DNA from: an uncultured Dechloromonas sp.
GTDB taxonomy: Bacteria > Pseudomonadota > Gammaproteobacteria > Burkholderiales > Rhodocyclaceae
Length of the DNA stretch: 15,212 nt
Assembly (NCBI GenBank): GCA_946477505.1
Contig: CAMKYP010000040.1
Coordinates: 1 to 15,212 of the forward strand
Reading direction: 5' to 3'
Positions 7,354-14,593 of the stretch are shown piece after piece (position 1 is the first letter of the stretch; the number at the start of each line of letters is the position of its first letter). The notes under the pieces were generated by a model. That model did not search any database. It was not told the origin of the DNA and saw nothing but the letters and a program-made list of their open reading frames with translations. The translations under genes and the position numbers were made by a program.

Positions 7354-7752
7354 GTGGAAGAACAGCAAACGACCGTCACTACCTACGAAAAAATTGGCGG
7401 CGAACCGACCGTCGCCCGCCTATGCGACCGTTTTTATGAACGGATGGACAGCACGCCGCAGTTCAAGGAGCTGCGCGACATGCATCCGGCCGACCTCAAA
7501 GGGTCCCGCGACAAGCTCTACATGTTCCTGTCCGGCTGGTTCGGCGGCCCGGATCTTTTCGTCGAGCAATTCGGCCACCCGCGCCTGCGTGCCCGCCACA
7601 TGCCCTTCGCCATCGGCGTCAAGGAGCGCGACCAGTGGGTCGCCTGCATGGTGCTGGCCATGGAAGATGTCGGCATCGAGGAAAACATCCGCAAGATACT
7701 GATCGGCAACTTCTTCAATACGGCCGATTTCATGCGCAACCGGGAAGGCTAG
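7354..7752 (+). CDS. group II truncated haemoglobin
   Basis: This 132-residue haem protein belongs to the trHbO/group II globin family. Visible landmarks are YEKIGGEPTVARLCDRFYERM, with Tyr28 at the B10 position, and the HPRLRARHMPF block with proximal His82. Others are the group II Trp95 (position G8) in DQWVACM and the late helix with NFFNTADFMRN. Such proteins bind O2, NO or peroxide-type ligands and are linked to oxidative or nitrosative stress handling; the physiological role here is not known. The start is GTG at 7354, chosen because GGAGAG lies about 6 nt upstream. It follows ygiQ by 15 nt on the same strand, suggesting a dicistronic message. It converges on the LysR gene. Confidence 0.93.
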   Translation: MEEQQTTVTTYEKIGGEPTVARLCDRFYERMDSTPQFKELRDMHPADLKGSRDKLYMFLSGWFGGPDLFVEQFGHPRLRARHMPFAIGVKERDQWVACMVLAMEDVGIEENIRKILIGNFFNTADFMRNREG

Positions 7753-7756
7753 GCGC

Positions 7757-7772
7757 CGGCCCGGCTGGGCTG
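7757..7772. terminator. weak hairpin after the globin gene
   Basis: CGGCCC and GGGCTG can pair (6 bp including one G-U) around a GGCT loop, a few bases past the globin stop at 7752. No T-run follows on either strand. It is a poor intrinsic terminator and may only mark the 3' end of the ygiQ-globin message. Confidence 0.25.
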
Positions 7773-7818
7773 CTTACTGGGCCAGTTGCCAATGCGACCG
7801 GGCCACCGAGAGCAGGGC

Positions 7819-7836
7819 GACGACACTGGGGTCGTT
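7819..7836. terminator. weak hairpin at the 3' end of the LysR gene
   Basis: ACGAC (7820-7824) and GTCGT (7831-7835) form a 5-bp stem, plus a G-U pair at the base, around a 6-nt loop directly beside the LysR stop. No T-run follows on the minus strand. It is the only structure seen at the end of the transporter operon. Confidence 0.2.
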
Positions 7837-8658
7837 CTAACGAGCCAGCCGGTAGGCAAGCGACAGCATGCAGTCGATACGTCCGTGCGGCCAGAACGTG
7901 ATCTCGCCGCGTTCGGCAGCTTCGAAGGCGAGGTCTTCACGGACCAGGCCCAGGCCGAATCCGGAGCGTACCAGGTCGATGATTGAGGGGAGCTGATCGC
8001 AGTCCACTACTTCATTGGGTGCGACGCCTTGCTGCGCGAACAGGTCCCGTAGCAGACGTGCCACGTGGGAACGTCGTGGAGCCGCGATCCAGGGCAGGGC
8101 GGCGATTTCCTGCCAGCCTGCGCCGGCAACCTGGCCGGACAGGGAACGTGGAGCGACGATGCAGTAGGTGAGCGTGCGTAGCCGGAGCGAAGTCAGGTCC
8201 GGGTGCTCGATATTGCCGATGTAGAAACCGGCATCGAAACTGCCGTTCACGAGACCGTCGAGCACGTCGTCGGCGAGCATCAGCCGGGTTTTCAGCTGGA
8301 TGAGCGGCAGTGTCGAGCGCAAGCTGCCCAGCAGGCCGTTCAGGCGCGTGAAATCGGTGTCGGCAATGCTCGCGATGGTCAGGTTTCCGGAAATTTCCCC
8401 CTTGATTTGACGCGCCTTGCTTGAGAAGCCTTCGAAGACGGTGAGAATGTGTTCAGCTTCGGTCAGCAGCAACTCGCCAGCCGGCGTCAGGGTGATCTTG
8501 CCCGGGGCGCGGTCGAACAGGGAAAGGCCGATTTCCTGTTCAATGGCCTTGATGTGCGCGGTTACCGCCGGCTGCGTGAGAAAGAGTTTTTCGGCCGCGC
8601 GCGTCAGGTGGCCGAGGCGGGCCACCATGACGAAGGAGCGCAGCTTGAGGATATCCAT
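7837..8658 (-). CDS. LysR-family transcriptional regulator
   Basis: This 273-residue protein has the LysR winged helix-turn-helix at residues 1-60, with FVMVARLGHLTRAAEKLFLTQPAVTAHIKAIEQ and then LFDRAPGKITLTPAGE. An effector-binding domain fills about 88-270. It is somewhat shorter than the usual 290-310 residues. The domain includes NLTIASIADTD, FDAGFYIGN and a late SGFGLGLVRED segment. The effector cannot be read from sequence. It starts 8 nt after the ATPase stop on the same strand, so it is the last gene of the binding protein-permease-ATPase operon rather than a divergent regulator as is common for this family. The simplest inference is that it controls this operon in response to the imported compound, perhaps from the candidate promoter near 13056. 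Confidence 0.92.
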   Translation of the reverse strand: MDILKLRSFVMVARLGHLTRAAEKLFLTQPAVTAHIKAIEQEIGLSLFDRAPGKITLTPAGELLLTEAEHILTVFEGFSSKARQIKGEISGNLTIASIADTDFTRLNGLLGSLRSTLPLIQLKTRLMLADDVLDGLVNGSFDAGFYIGNIEHPDLTSLRLRTLTYCIVAPRSLSGQVAGAGWQEIAALPWIAAPRRSHVARLLRDLFAQQGVAPNEVVDCDQLPSIIDLVRSGFGLGLVREDLAFEAAERGEITFWPHGRIDCMLSLAYRLAR

Positions 8659-8666
8659 GGCGGTGC

Positions 8667-9800
8667 TCAGCCTATCGAGGACGCTGCAAAACCGATCGCC
8701 GGAAAGTCGCCGCCGGGATGGGGGTAGATGCGCGCTTGGCAGGGATCGAAGCCGGCCAGCACAGGCGTGCCGACGGGGATGGCCGGACAGCCGGTGAAGT
8801 GTGCCTGCTTGATGCAGAGCAGGATGCCGCCGACCTCGACGTGATAGCGAAGGCTTTCTCCCTGAAACTCGCTGCTGTGGATATGACCTTCGAGCCAGAT
8901 ATAACGGCCATCGCGAAAACTGTCCACCGGTTGTATCTTGAGGGCGTGGGGCCGGATGCAGAGCAGGCTTTGCCCTTCTTCGCGGACCGGCCGGGGGCTT
9001 GTCCAGGCGTGGCTGCCGATGTGCGGCGAGTCGAAGCGCAGGCTGAACTCGTCCAGGCGATGCAGGTGGCCGGGCAAGAAGTTGGTGACGCCGACGAAAC
9101 GCGCCACGGTGACGGTGGCCGGAAAGTCATAGATGGCGGCCGGGGTGCCGACCTGTTGAATCAGGCCATCCGCCAGCATGGCTACGCGGTCGGAAATGGA
9201 CAGGGCGTCGTCCTGGTCGTGCGTGACCAGTATGGTGGTAATTCCCAATCGCCGTTGCAGGCGGCGCAAATCCTGGCGCATCTGCAAACGCAACTCCGGT
9301 TCGAGGTTGGAAAACGGGTCGTCGAGCAGCAGGACACTGGGCTCGATCACCAGGGCGCGGGCCAGCGCGACGCGCTGCTGCTGGCCGATCGAAAGCTGAT
9401 CGGGGCGAGCATCCCGCTTGTGCTCGATTTCCAGTAGCTTGAGGATGGCTTCAACCCGCTGGCGTATCTCTGTCGCAGCCATGCGTGCCTCGTCCAGCGC
9501 GAAGGCGACGTTGGCAAAGACATCCATGTGTGGCCACAGCGCAAAGTGCTGGAAAACCATGCCGACCGTTCGTATGGCAGGAAGGGTGTCTCCGATCGGG
9601 ACGCCGTTGAGCAGCAGGCTGCCGGTCGAGGGACGATCGAGCCCGGCGAGCAGCCGGAGCAGGGTGCTCTTTCCCGATCCGGAGGGGCCCAGAATGGTAA
9701 AGAGCTCGCCGGCGGCAATGCTGAAATTGATATCGCGCAGGACCGGCTTGTCGTCATAGGCAAAAGCCAGTTGGCGCGCTTCAATGGTGACTGGATTCAT
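8667..9800 (-). CDS. ABC importer ATPase (PotA/FbpC-like)
   Basis: This 377-residue nucleotide-binding subunit has Walker A GPSGSGKS (38-45), Q-loop Gln84 in MVFQHFALWPH, signature LSIGQQQRVALARAL (136-150), Walker B VLLLD (156-160) and switch His194 in LVTHDQDDAL. A C-terminal TOBE-type regulatory domain spans about 240-370. Two oddities appear. The residue after the Walker B Asp is Asp161 where Glu is the usual catalytic base, and the D-loop reads SNLEP where S-A-L-D is common. The signature has Ile in place of the first Gly. Activity may be altered but need not be lost. ATG 9800 is chosen since it begins the domain; the frame extends 31 codons upstream into the permease gene. The start overlaps the permease 3' end by 20 nt. 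Confidence 0.92.
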   Translation of the reverse strand: MNPVTIEARQLAFAYDDKPVLRDINFSIAAGELFTILGPSGSGKSTLLRLLAGLDRPSTGSLLLNGVPIGDTLPAIRTVGMVFQHFALWPHMDVFANVAFALDEARMAATEIRQRVEAILKLLEIEHKRDARPDQLSIGQQQRVALARALVIEPSVLLLDDPFSNLEPELRLQMRQDLRRLQRRLGITTILVTHDQDDALSISDRVAMLADGLIQQVGTPAAIYDFPATVTVARFVGVTNFLPGHLHRLDEFSLRFDSPHIGSHAWTSPRPVREEGQSLLCIRPHALKIQPVDSFRDGRYIWLEGHIHSSEFQGESLRYHVEVGGILLCIKQAHFTGCPAIPVGTPVLAGFDPCQARIYPHPGGDFPAIGFAASSIG

Positions 9801-11544
9801 GGGCAAAGCCGGTCGTTCGATGCGTTGGAAAAAGAGGAGGCGATAGCGGGCGATGCGATCCCTGGCGACGATGGAGGCGATGAATAATGCCAAAGAGGAT
9901 CAGGGCCAGCAGCGCGAACGAAATAATGGCCAGGGCCGAACCGACATTCATGCCGGAAGGAGATTGGATGTGGAGATAGATGCTGTAGGCCAGGGGAGCA
10001 TTGTTTTCGTTTGGAACCAGCAATGCGGCCAGCGACAGATCCACCGCCGCCAGGCTGAAGCATAGGGTGAATGCGAGCAGAAGGCCGAAGCGCAACATGG
10101 GGAAAACAATGCGGCTGACGATCTTGGCTGGTGCGCAGCCTAGTGTGCGTGCGGCTTCGATGTAACTGGCGGGCACACTGTTCAACGCAAGGCTGCAAAT
10201 ATGCAGCGCGAAGGGGAGCCCGCGGATGGAAAAGGCCAACGTGAGCAGGAGCCCCGTTGCATCCAGCGGAAGATTGCTCAGCGGCAACTGGATATCGCGG
10301 AACAAGGCCAGGTAGGCGATGCCCAGCGTCACGCCGGGAATGCAGAGCGTTCCGGCGACCAGCCAGCCGAGACGCTGTTTCCAGTGGGGCGGCGCCTTGG
10401 CAATGGCGTGAGCCAGCGGCAAGGCGACCAGGATATCAATGAGCGCGGCGAAGCCGCAGTAGATCAGCGTGTTGTACAGGCTGCTCATCTCGAAGCGGAA
10501 TGCTTTCAGGTAATGGGTCAGCACGTAGGTTTCCGGCAGTGGGGTATGGCTCCAGACACCGGCCAGCGAGGACAGGATCAGCCCGGCATAGCAGCCGAGA
10601 TAGACCACCCCCAGGAAAGTGATGAAGAATCGGCCGCGCATCGAGGCGCTTGTTGGCGGCGGCTTGTTGTCGTTGAAGGTGGCAGGGAACAGGTTGACGT
10701 TCTGGCGAATGAAACCCAGCGAGGCAAACCAAGCCAGCCCGGAGGTGATGAAGAGAATCGCAGCAATGAGCGCCGCGAGCGGGTCCTGTGCGCCATAGAC
10801 GGCAATGCGATGGTAGGCCTGCGGCGCCAGCATGTTGGTTATACCTAGTGCGAGCGGCGTGGCGAGGTCGTCGATCACCTTGAGAAAAGTCAGGGCCATC
10901 GCAAAGGCCAATCCGGGCAAGGCCAGCGGCACGAAAACTTGGCGGATCAATCTACGCCACGACGTTCCCAGGCGCGCCATGGCATGAGCCTGGGGACTCG
11001 ATGCGCGAGTGCTCAGGTGGAGCGCGATGAGAATGAACGGAAAGTAGTGGAGGGCCTCGATCAGCGTCAGGCTGAGCAGACTGGCGTTCGCCCGAGAAAT
11101 GCCGAGCAGGTTCTGCAGCATGGCTGGCAGGCCGCCATGGCCGCCGACGATGATATCCAGCGACGATGCCAGAACGAAGGCCGGCATGAACAATGGCAGG
11201 AAGCCGCACAATTCCATGAAGGGCGACGGGCGGATGTCGCTTTTCCAAAACAGGGCTGCGGCGGCGAGGGCGAGAGAACCGGCCAGACAGGCCGCTCCCG
11301 TTGCGACGATCAGGCTGTTTTGCAGGCTTTCCCAAGATACGGGATTGGCAAACAGTAGCGCGATGATGCCCCAGCCCATCGTGCCATCCGGGTTTTGTAG
11401 TGCTTTCAGGAACAGGAAACCGACAGGGAACAGGAAAAAAGCCAGCAGGTAGAGTGCAACGGCGAATTGCAGGCTGCGCAGCGCGTAGTGGCGCCAGTTT
11501 TGACGAGGGAAGAGCAGGGGATATCCGCGATTTGTCCGGTTCAT
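9781..11544 (-). CDS. ABC importer permease, fused two-domain type (FbpB-like)
   Basis: This 587-residue inner-membrane protein has about twelve predicted helices and two binding-protein-dependent permease domains. The first spans about 20-280 and the second about 305-555. Each has an EAA-type loop that would dock the ATPase: HAMARLGTSWRRLIRQVFVP (187-206) and EAARTLGCAPAKIVSRIVFP (463-482). Duplicated permeases of this kind serve the ferric-iron/organophosphonate-like branch of ABC importers. A polar tail of about 30 residues after residue 556 is partly encoded by the overlap with the ATPase gene. The ATG at 11544 has no evident Shine-Dalgarno, and a small upstream ORF ends on it as ATGA. 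Its substrate is set by the binding protein upstream. Confidence 0.92.
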   Translation of the reverse strand: MNRTNRGYPLLFPRQNWRHYALRSLQFAVALYLLAFFLFPVGFLFLKALQNPDGTMGWGIIALLFANPVSWESLQNSLIVATGAACLAGSLALAAAALFWKSDIRPSPFMELCGFLPLFMPAFVLASSLDIIVGGHGGLPAMLQNLLGISRANASLLSLTLIEALHYFPFILIALHLSTRASSPQAHAMARLGTSWRRLIRQVFVPLALPGLAFAMALTFLKVIDDLATPLALGITNMLAPQAYHRIAVYGAQDPLAALIAAILFITSGLAWFASLGFIRQNVNLFPATFNDNKPPPTSASMRGRFFITFLGVVYLGCYAGLILSSLAGVWSHTPLPETYVLTHYLKAFRFEMSSLYNTLIYCGFAALIDILVALPLAHAIAKAPPHWKQRLGWLVAGTLCIPGVTLGIAYLALFRDIQLPLSNLPLDATGLLLTLAFSIRGLPFALHICSLALNSVPASYIEAARTLGCAPAKIVSRIVFPMLRFGLLLAFTLCFSLAAVDLSLAALLVPNENNAPLAYSIYLHIQSPSGMNVGSALAIISFALLALILFGIIHRLHRRQGSHRPLSPPLFPTHRTTGFAHESSHH

Positions 11545-11657
11545 GCGGCGACTTTGCTGTGCCCTGTCGATGTGTCGTCAATTTCCGATGCCGGGTACGG
11601 TTTTTTCCCCGCGACAGGGCCGGTAATGGCGCGATACGTGAAAGAACGGGTGCTCAT
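11541..11657 (-). CDS. possible 38-codon leader ORF before the permease
   Basis: An ATG at 11657 opens a frame of 38 codons. It begins M-S-T-R-S-F-T-Y-R and ends S-K-V-A-A, and its TGA overlaps the permease ATG as ATGA. It fills the gap between the binding protein (stop at 11675) and the permease. The peptide matches nothing I recognise and has no signal or membrane segment. Its upstream region offers only a weak GAAAG at long spacing. The exact stop/start overlap, like those elsewhere in the window, and the lack of a permease Shine-Dalgarno are the reasons to list it. It may be chance. Confidence 0.25.
   Translation of the reverse strand: MSTRSFTYRAITGPVAGKKPYPASEIDDTSTGHSKVAA
11561..11620. 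repeat. 9-bp perfect inverted repeat in the binding protein-permease gap
   Basis: GCCCTGTCG (11561-11569) and CGACAGGGC (11612-11620) are perfect complements separated by 42 nt. In the minus-strand message the stem would form shortly before the permease start. Such intercistronic stems often protect the upstream binding-protein message or lower expression of the downstream membrane subunit. A T-rich run (TTTTTT on the plus strand) lies within the loop, not after the stem, so it is not a terminator. Confidence 0.5.
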
Positions 11658-11674
11658 GGTTTGATTGCAGACTT

Positions 11675-12991
11675 TCACGGGCGAATGCGGCTTTGGGCCT
11701 GCTCGATCAAAAGACGTGCTTCGGTGTAGCGAGTTTTTGCCAAGCGTCCCCATTCCGCTTCGTAGCTTGCCAGTCGCGCGATATCGACCGGCGTGTCGCT
11801 GATTTTTTGTAGCTCCGGAATGCGTTTTTCAGAAATCGGCGGGCTGAAAACCAGAGCCTGCGCTTTTTCGACAAGCACTTCGGCGAGCGGATTGGGATGC
11901 CGGGCCAGGGCTTGTTGTGTCTGCAGGAGGAGTCGGTTGAGGTCGACCAGTTCTTGGTGGCGGTAAGTGATCAATTGATCGAAGATCGCGCCAACAATCC
12001 GATAACGTGTTTCCGATACCTCCGGGTCATATTCGGCAATGGATTGGGCCAATACATCGTCGATTTGCGAATAGGTTTCGGAGTCTTTCAAACTTGCATA
12101 GGAAGCGGGGCGTACCGGCAAGCGTCCGATTTCGGGGTGCAGGAGCAGGGCCTGGCCGGCAGCGGACAAGGTGAAGTCGATGAAGCGTTTGCCTCCTGAT
12201 GGATTCCTGGCGCCCTTGATCAGGGCAATGTTGGCCACCGAAACGACCGTCGGCCTGGCGTAGGTGAATGCAACCGGATTGCCCGCATGGCGTGCGGACA
12301 GTCCCAGGAAGTCGACAACCAGACCGGCTCCGAATCGACCGTTGCTGACGGTACTCGGCACGCCGGCGCTGCGCTCGGAAATCAGGCCGCAATTGGCGGC
12401 AATGCGCAGGATCAGGGACCAGCCATCCTGCCAGCCTTTGTCCTGGAGAATGGCCTCGATCATCAAATGGGTGGTACTGGAGCGCGATGGTGAAGACATG
12501 ACCACATGCCCGAAATACGCTGCATGGGCGAGATCCTGCCAATTGCCTGGCGGTGGGATACCGCGTGCTTTCAGGTAGCGCGCATTCCACATCACGCCGT
12601 ATCCGGACAAGGCTTGTCCTTTGAAGTAGCCGTTCTCGTCGTTGATGCGAAGATGCCCGATGTATTCGGGAATGCCGGGATCGTCGGCCTTGCCCAAGAA
12701 CTCAAGCAAGTCGTGGCGGCGCAGCATCAGAAAAATGTCGGGCGCCGACCCCCAGAATACGTCCGGACGGTTGCCCGGAGCGCGGTCGCGCAGAAACGAG
12801 GTGGTATGGGTTGCCGGAAAGTTGACGTACTGAATGCGCGTGCCGGGATATTGCGCCTCAATGGCACGTTTGTAGATCGCCAGAAAGTCCTTGGGTAGCG
12901 AGGAGGCGACCGTGATTACCTCGCCGTGGGCGCTGATTGCGCCCAATAGCGCGATGCCAAACGCCAGGCAGCGTAACAGGCGTCTGGTCAT
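11675..12991 (-). CDS. periplasmic substrate-binding protein, PgtC-like
   Basis: This 438-residue protein has a signal peptide (residues 1-23; MTRRLLRCLAFGIALLG, likely cut near SAHG-E) and a bacterial solute-binding fold. The segments MSSPSRSSTTHLM (165-177), LQDKGWQDGW (182-191) and RSAGV (207-211), then RFIDFTLSAAGQALL (269-283) with GRLPV (289-293), closely resemble my recollection of PgtC. PgtC is the periplasmic component of the Salmonella phosphoglycerate regulatory system. As in PgtC, a helical C-terminal extension of about 100 residues (about 335-438) follows the binding fold. Unlike pgtC, this gene heads a complete ABC operon. An organophosphate ligand is therefore inferred; ferric iron is the alternative from the permease class. 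ATG 12991 is preferred. The ATG at 13057 lies inside the candidate -10 box, and 13027 remains possible. Neither has a clear ribosome binding site. Confidence 0.85.
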   Translation of the reverse strand: MTRRLLRCLAFGIALLGAISAHGEVITVASSLPKDFLAIYKRAIEAQYPGTRIQYVNFPATHTTSFLRDRAPGNRPDVFWGSAPDIFLMLRRHDLLEFLGKADDPGIPEYIGHLRINDENGYFKGQALSGYGVMWNARYLKARGIPPPGNWQDLAHAAYFGHVVMSSPSRSSTTHLMIEAILQDKGWQDGWSLILRIAANCGLISERSAGVPSTVSNGRFGAGLVVDFLGLSARHAGNPVAFTYARPTVVSVANIALIKGARNPSGGKRFIDFTLSAAGQALLLHPEIGRLPVRPASYASLKDSETYSQIDDVLAQSIAEYDPEVSETRYRIVGAIFDQLITYRHQELVDLNRLLLQTQQALARHPNPLAEVLVEKAQALVFSPPISEKRIPELQKISDTPVDIARLASYEAEWGRLAKTRYTEARLLIEQAQSRIRP

Positions 12992-13055
12992 CGTGCTGTA
13001 TGGACGGGTGATCCAGTGTGCTTGCATTATCCGGCCGGAGATTGACTGATTGCCC

Positions 13056-13061
13056 ATTTTA
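13056..13061 (-). promoter_or_regulatory. candidate -10 element for the transporter operon
   Basis: TAAAAT on the minus strand lies in the pykA-binding protein gap, about 65 nt before the ATG at 12991. Transcription would begin near 13049. No good -35 hexamer is seen, which could fit an activator-dependent promoter. An imperfect palindrome, CCAGAGTGCTCCGG (13062-13075), sits just upstream of the box and could be a regulator site. Confidence 0.35.
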
Positions 13062-13087
13062 CCGGAGCACTCTGGCTTGCGAGCGGC

Positions 13088-14533
13088 TTATGCAGTTGCC
13101 AGGCCTGCCTGCATCTGCCCGACCCGCTTGATTTTCAGGAGGTTCGTTCCGCCGGCCGTGTTGACCTGTTCGCCGCCGGTGAACACCACAATATCGTCTT
13201 TTTTCACGATGCCAGCGGCCAGGATGGCATCTTCGCCGGCCTTGAGCAATTCATCGAGCGTACCCGGTGCCTGTGACATGAAAAGGGGGTGGACGCCACG
13301 GTACATACACATCTTCGTGAGTACGCCGGATATGGCGGTGATGGCGTAGATCGGCATGCCGCAATTGAGGCGGCTCATCCACAGCGGCGTCGAGCCCGAC
13401 TCGGTGAAGGTGGTAACGGCTTTCCCGTTCATATGGTGGGCGGTCCACACCGCTGCAATGGCGATGGATTCGTCGATCCGGGAAAACAGGCGGTTGAAGA
13501 CATCGCGGTCAAGCGTTGCTTCGGCCGATTGCTCGGCTGCCAGGCAAACGCGGGCCATCGTGGCGACCGTTTCCACCGGATAGCTGCCGGAGGCGGTTTC
13601 TGCCGAAAGCATGACCGCATCGGTGCCATCAAGCACGGCATTGGCCACGTCGGAGACCTCGGCACGGGTCGGAACCGGCGCGTGGATCATCGATTCCATC
13701 ATCTGTGTTGCGGTGATGACCAGCTTGTTTTTGGCCCGGGCGCTGGCAATCATGCGTTTTTGCAAGGCCGGTACCGCGGCATCGCCGACCTCAACCGCCA
13801 GGTCGCCCCGGGCCACCATCAGGCCATCGGATGCATCGATGATTTCCTCCTGCGCCGCGACGGCTTCGACGCGTTCGATCTTGGCGATGGTGAGCGCGTC
13901 TCCGCCTTGGGCGCGGATCAGCTGGCGGGCCATGTACATGTCCTCAGCCCCTCTGGGGAAGGAGACGGCAATATAGTCGACCTTCAGGGCGACTGCGGTA
14001 CGAATGTCGGCGATGTCCTTGGCCGTGAGCGCCGGGGCGGAGAGCCCGCCACCTTGGCGGTTGATGCCTTTGTTGTTGGAAAGCACGCCGCCGTGCCGGA
14101 CTACGGTGTGTATTTCGTTGCCCTGGATGAATTCGACATCCAGGATGATCCGCCCGTCGTCGAGCAGGAGAACTGCCCCCGCCTCGACATCGCCGGGCAG
14201 GTCCTTGTAGTCGAGTCCGACGCGGGTTTCGTCGCCCAGCACGCAATCGGCGTCGAGGATGAAACGGTCGCCCGGAGTCAGCTTGATGCTTCCCTGGCTG
14301 AATTTTCCGATGCGAATCTTCGGTCCTTGCAGATCGGCAAGGATGGCGACCGGGCGTCCGAGTTTCGCCGTTGCCTGGCGCACGGTTTCGACGCGCTGTT
14401 GATGGTCTTCCGGCGTGCCGTGAGAAAAGTTGAGTCGAACGACATCAACGCCTGCTTGAATCATGCGCTCCAGCACTTCCGGCGTTGAGGAAGCAGGGCC
14501 GAGCGTGGCGACAATTTTGGTGTGACGAAGCAT
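13088..14533 (-). CDS. pykA: pyruvate kinase, PykA (type II)
   Basis: This 481-residue cytoplasmic enzyme converts phosphoenolpyruvate and ADP to pyruvate and ATP. The TIM-barrel active site is complete: Arg33 in VVRLNFSHG, Lys72 in LQGPKIRIG, Lys218 and Glu220 in IAKIERVEA, Asp244 in ARGDLAVE and Thr276 in ITATQMMESM. The B domain lies at about 70-170. The segment NNKGINRQGGGLSAPALTAKD has the insertion typical of the PykA class rather than the fructose-bisphosphate-activated PykF class. PykA enzymes usually respond to AMP or sugar phosphates. ATG 14533 is supported by AGAGG about 7 nt upstream. A strong terminator hairpin ends only 10 nt before that ATG, so expression may depend on read-through or on a promoter in or before the hairpin. 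Confidence 0.96.
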   Translation of the reverse strand: MLRHTKIVATLGPASSTPEVLERMIQAGVDVVRLNFSHGTPEDHQQRVETVRQATAKLGRPVAILADLQGPKIRIGKFSQGSIKLTPGDRFILDADCVLGDETRVGLDYKDLPGDVEAGAVLLLDDGRIILDVEFIQGNEIHTVVRHGGVLSNNKGINRQGGGLSAPALTAKDIADIRTAVALKVDYIAVSFPRGAEDMYMARQLIRAQGGDALTIAKIERVEAVAAQEEIIDASDGLMVARGDLAVEVGDAAVPALQKRMIASARAKNKLVITATQMMESMIHAPVPTRAEVSDVANAVLDGTDAVMLSAETASGSYPVETVATMARVCLAAEQSAEATLDRDVFNRLFSRIDESIAIAAVWTAHHMNGKAVTTFTESGSTPLWMSRLNCGMPIYAITAISGVLTKMCMYRGVHPLFMSQAPGTLDELLKAGEDAILAAGIVKKDDIVVFTGGEQVNTAGGTNLLKIKRVGQMQAGLATA

Positions 14534-14543
14534 GGGGACCTCT

Positions 14544-14582
14544 AAAAAACCCGGGCGTATCCAGGATGCGGATACGCCCGGG
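14544..14582 (-). terminator. strong intrinsic terminator between the MFS gene and pykA
   Basis: On the minus strand a perfect 13-bp stem (arms 14570-14582 and 14550-14562; CCCGGGCGTATCC on the plus strand pairs with GGATACGCCCGGG) closes a 7-nt loop and is followed at once by six T residues (14549-14544). It lies 11 nt past the MFS stop and 10 nt before the pykA ATG; the pykA ribosome binding site abuts the T-run. It terminates the MFS transcript and could act as an attenuator in the pykA leader. Confidence 0.92.
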
Positions 14583-14593
14583 GCGTCGATAAA

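Noticed and set aside
4939..7368. 809-codon open frame on the minus strand opposite ygiQ
   Set aside because: It is an antisense shadow of a highly conserved radical SAM gene in GC-rich sequence; its product is rich in Arg, Ala, His and Val with no recognisable domain.
9801..9893. 31-codon upstream extension of the ATPase
   Set aside because: It lies inside the permease coding region, and ABC domain similarity begins at the Met at 9800.
9781..11544. Calling the transporter a ferric iron importer (FbpABC) outright
   Set aside because: Permease and ATPase class fit, but the binding protein looks PgtC-like and the neighbours are organophosphate and PEP genes, so no iron gene symbols are given.
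12992..13057. 22-residue N-terminal extension of the binding protein
   Set aside because: The ATG at 13057 lies within the candidate -10 box, and the extension would place the signal peptide unusually far from the N-terminus.
13289..14488. 399-codon plus-strand frame opposite pykA
   Set aside because: It is an antisense shadow of a gene with a complete pyruvate kinase active site; composition is biased and no domain is seen.
14550..14582. The hairpin as a bidirectional terminator or a riboswitch
   Set aside because: A T-run follows only on the minus strand, and no larger conserved fold is evident in the 60-nt gap.
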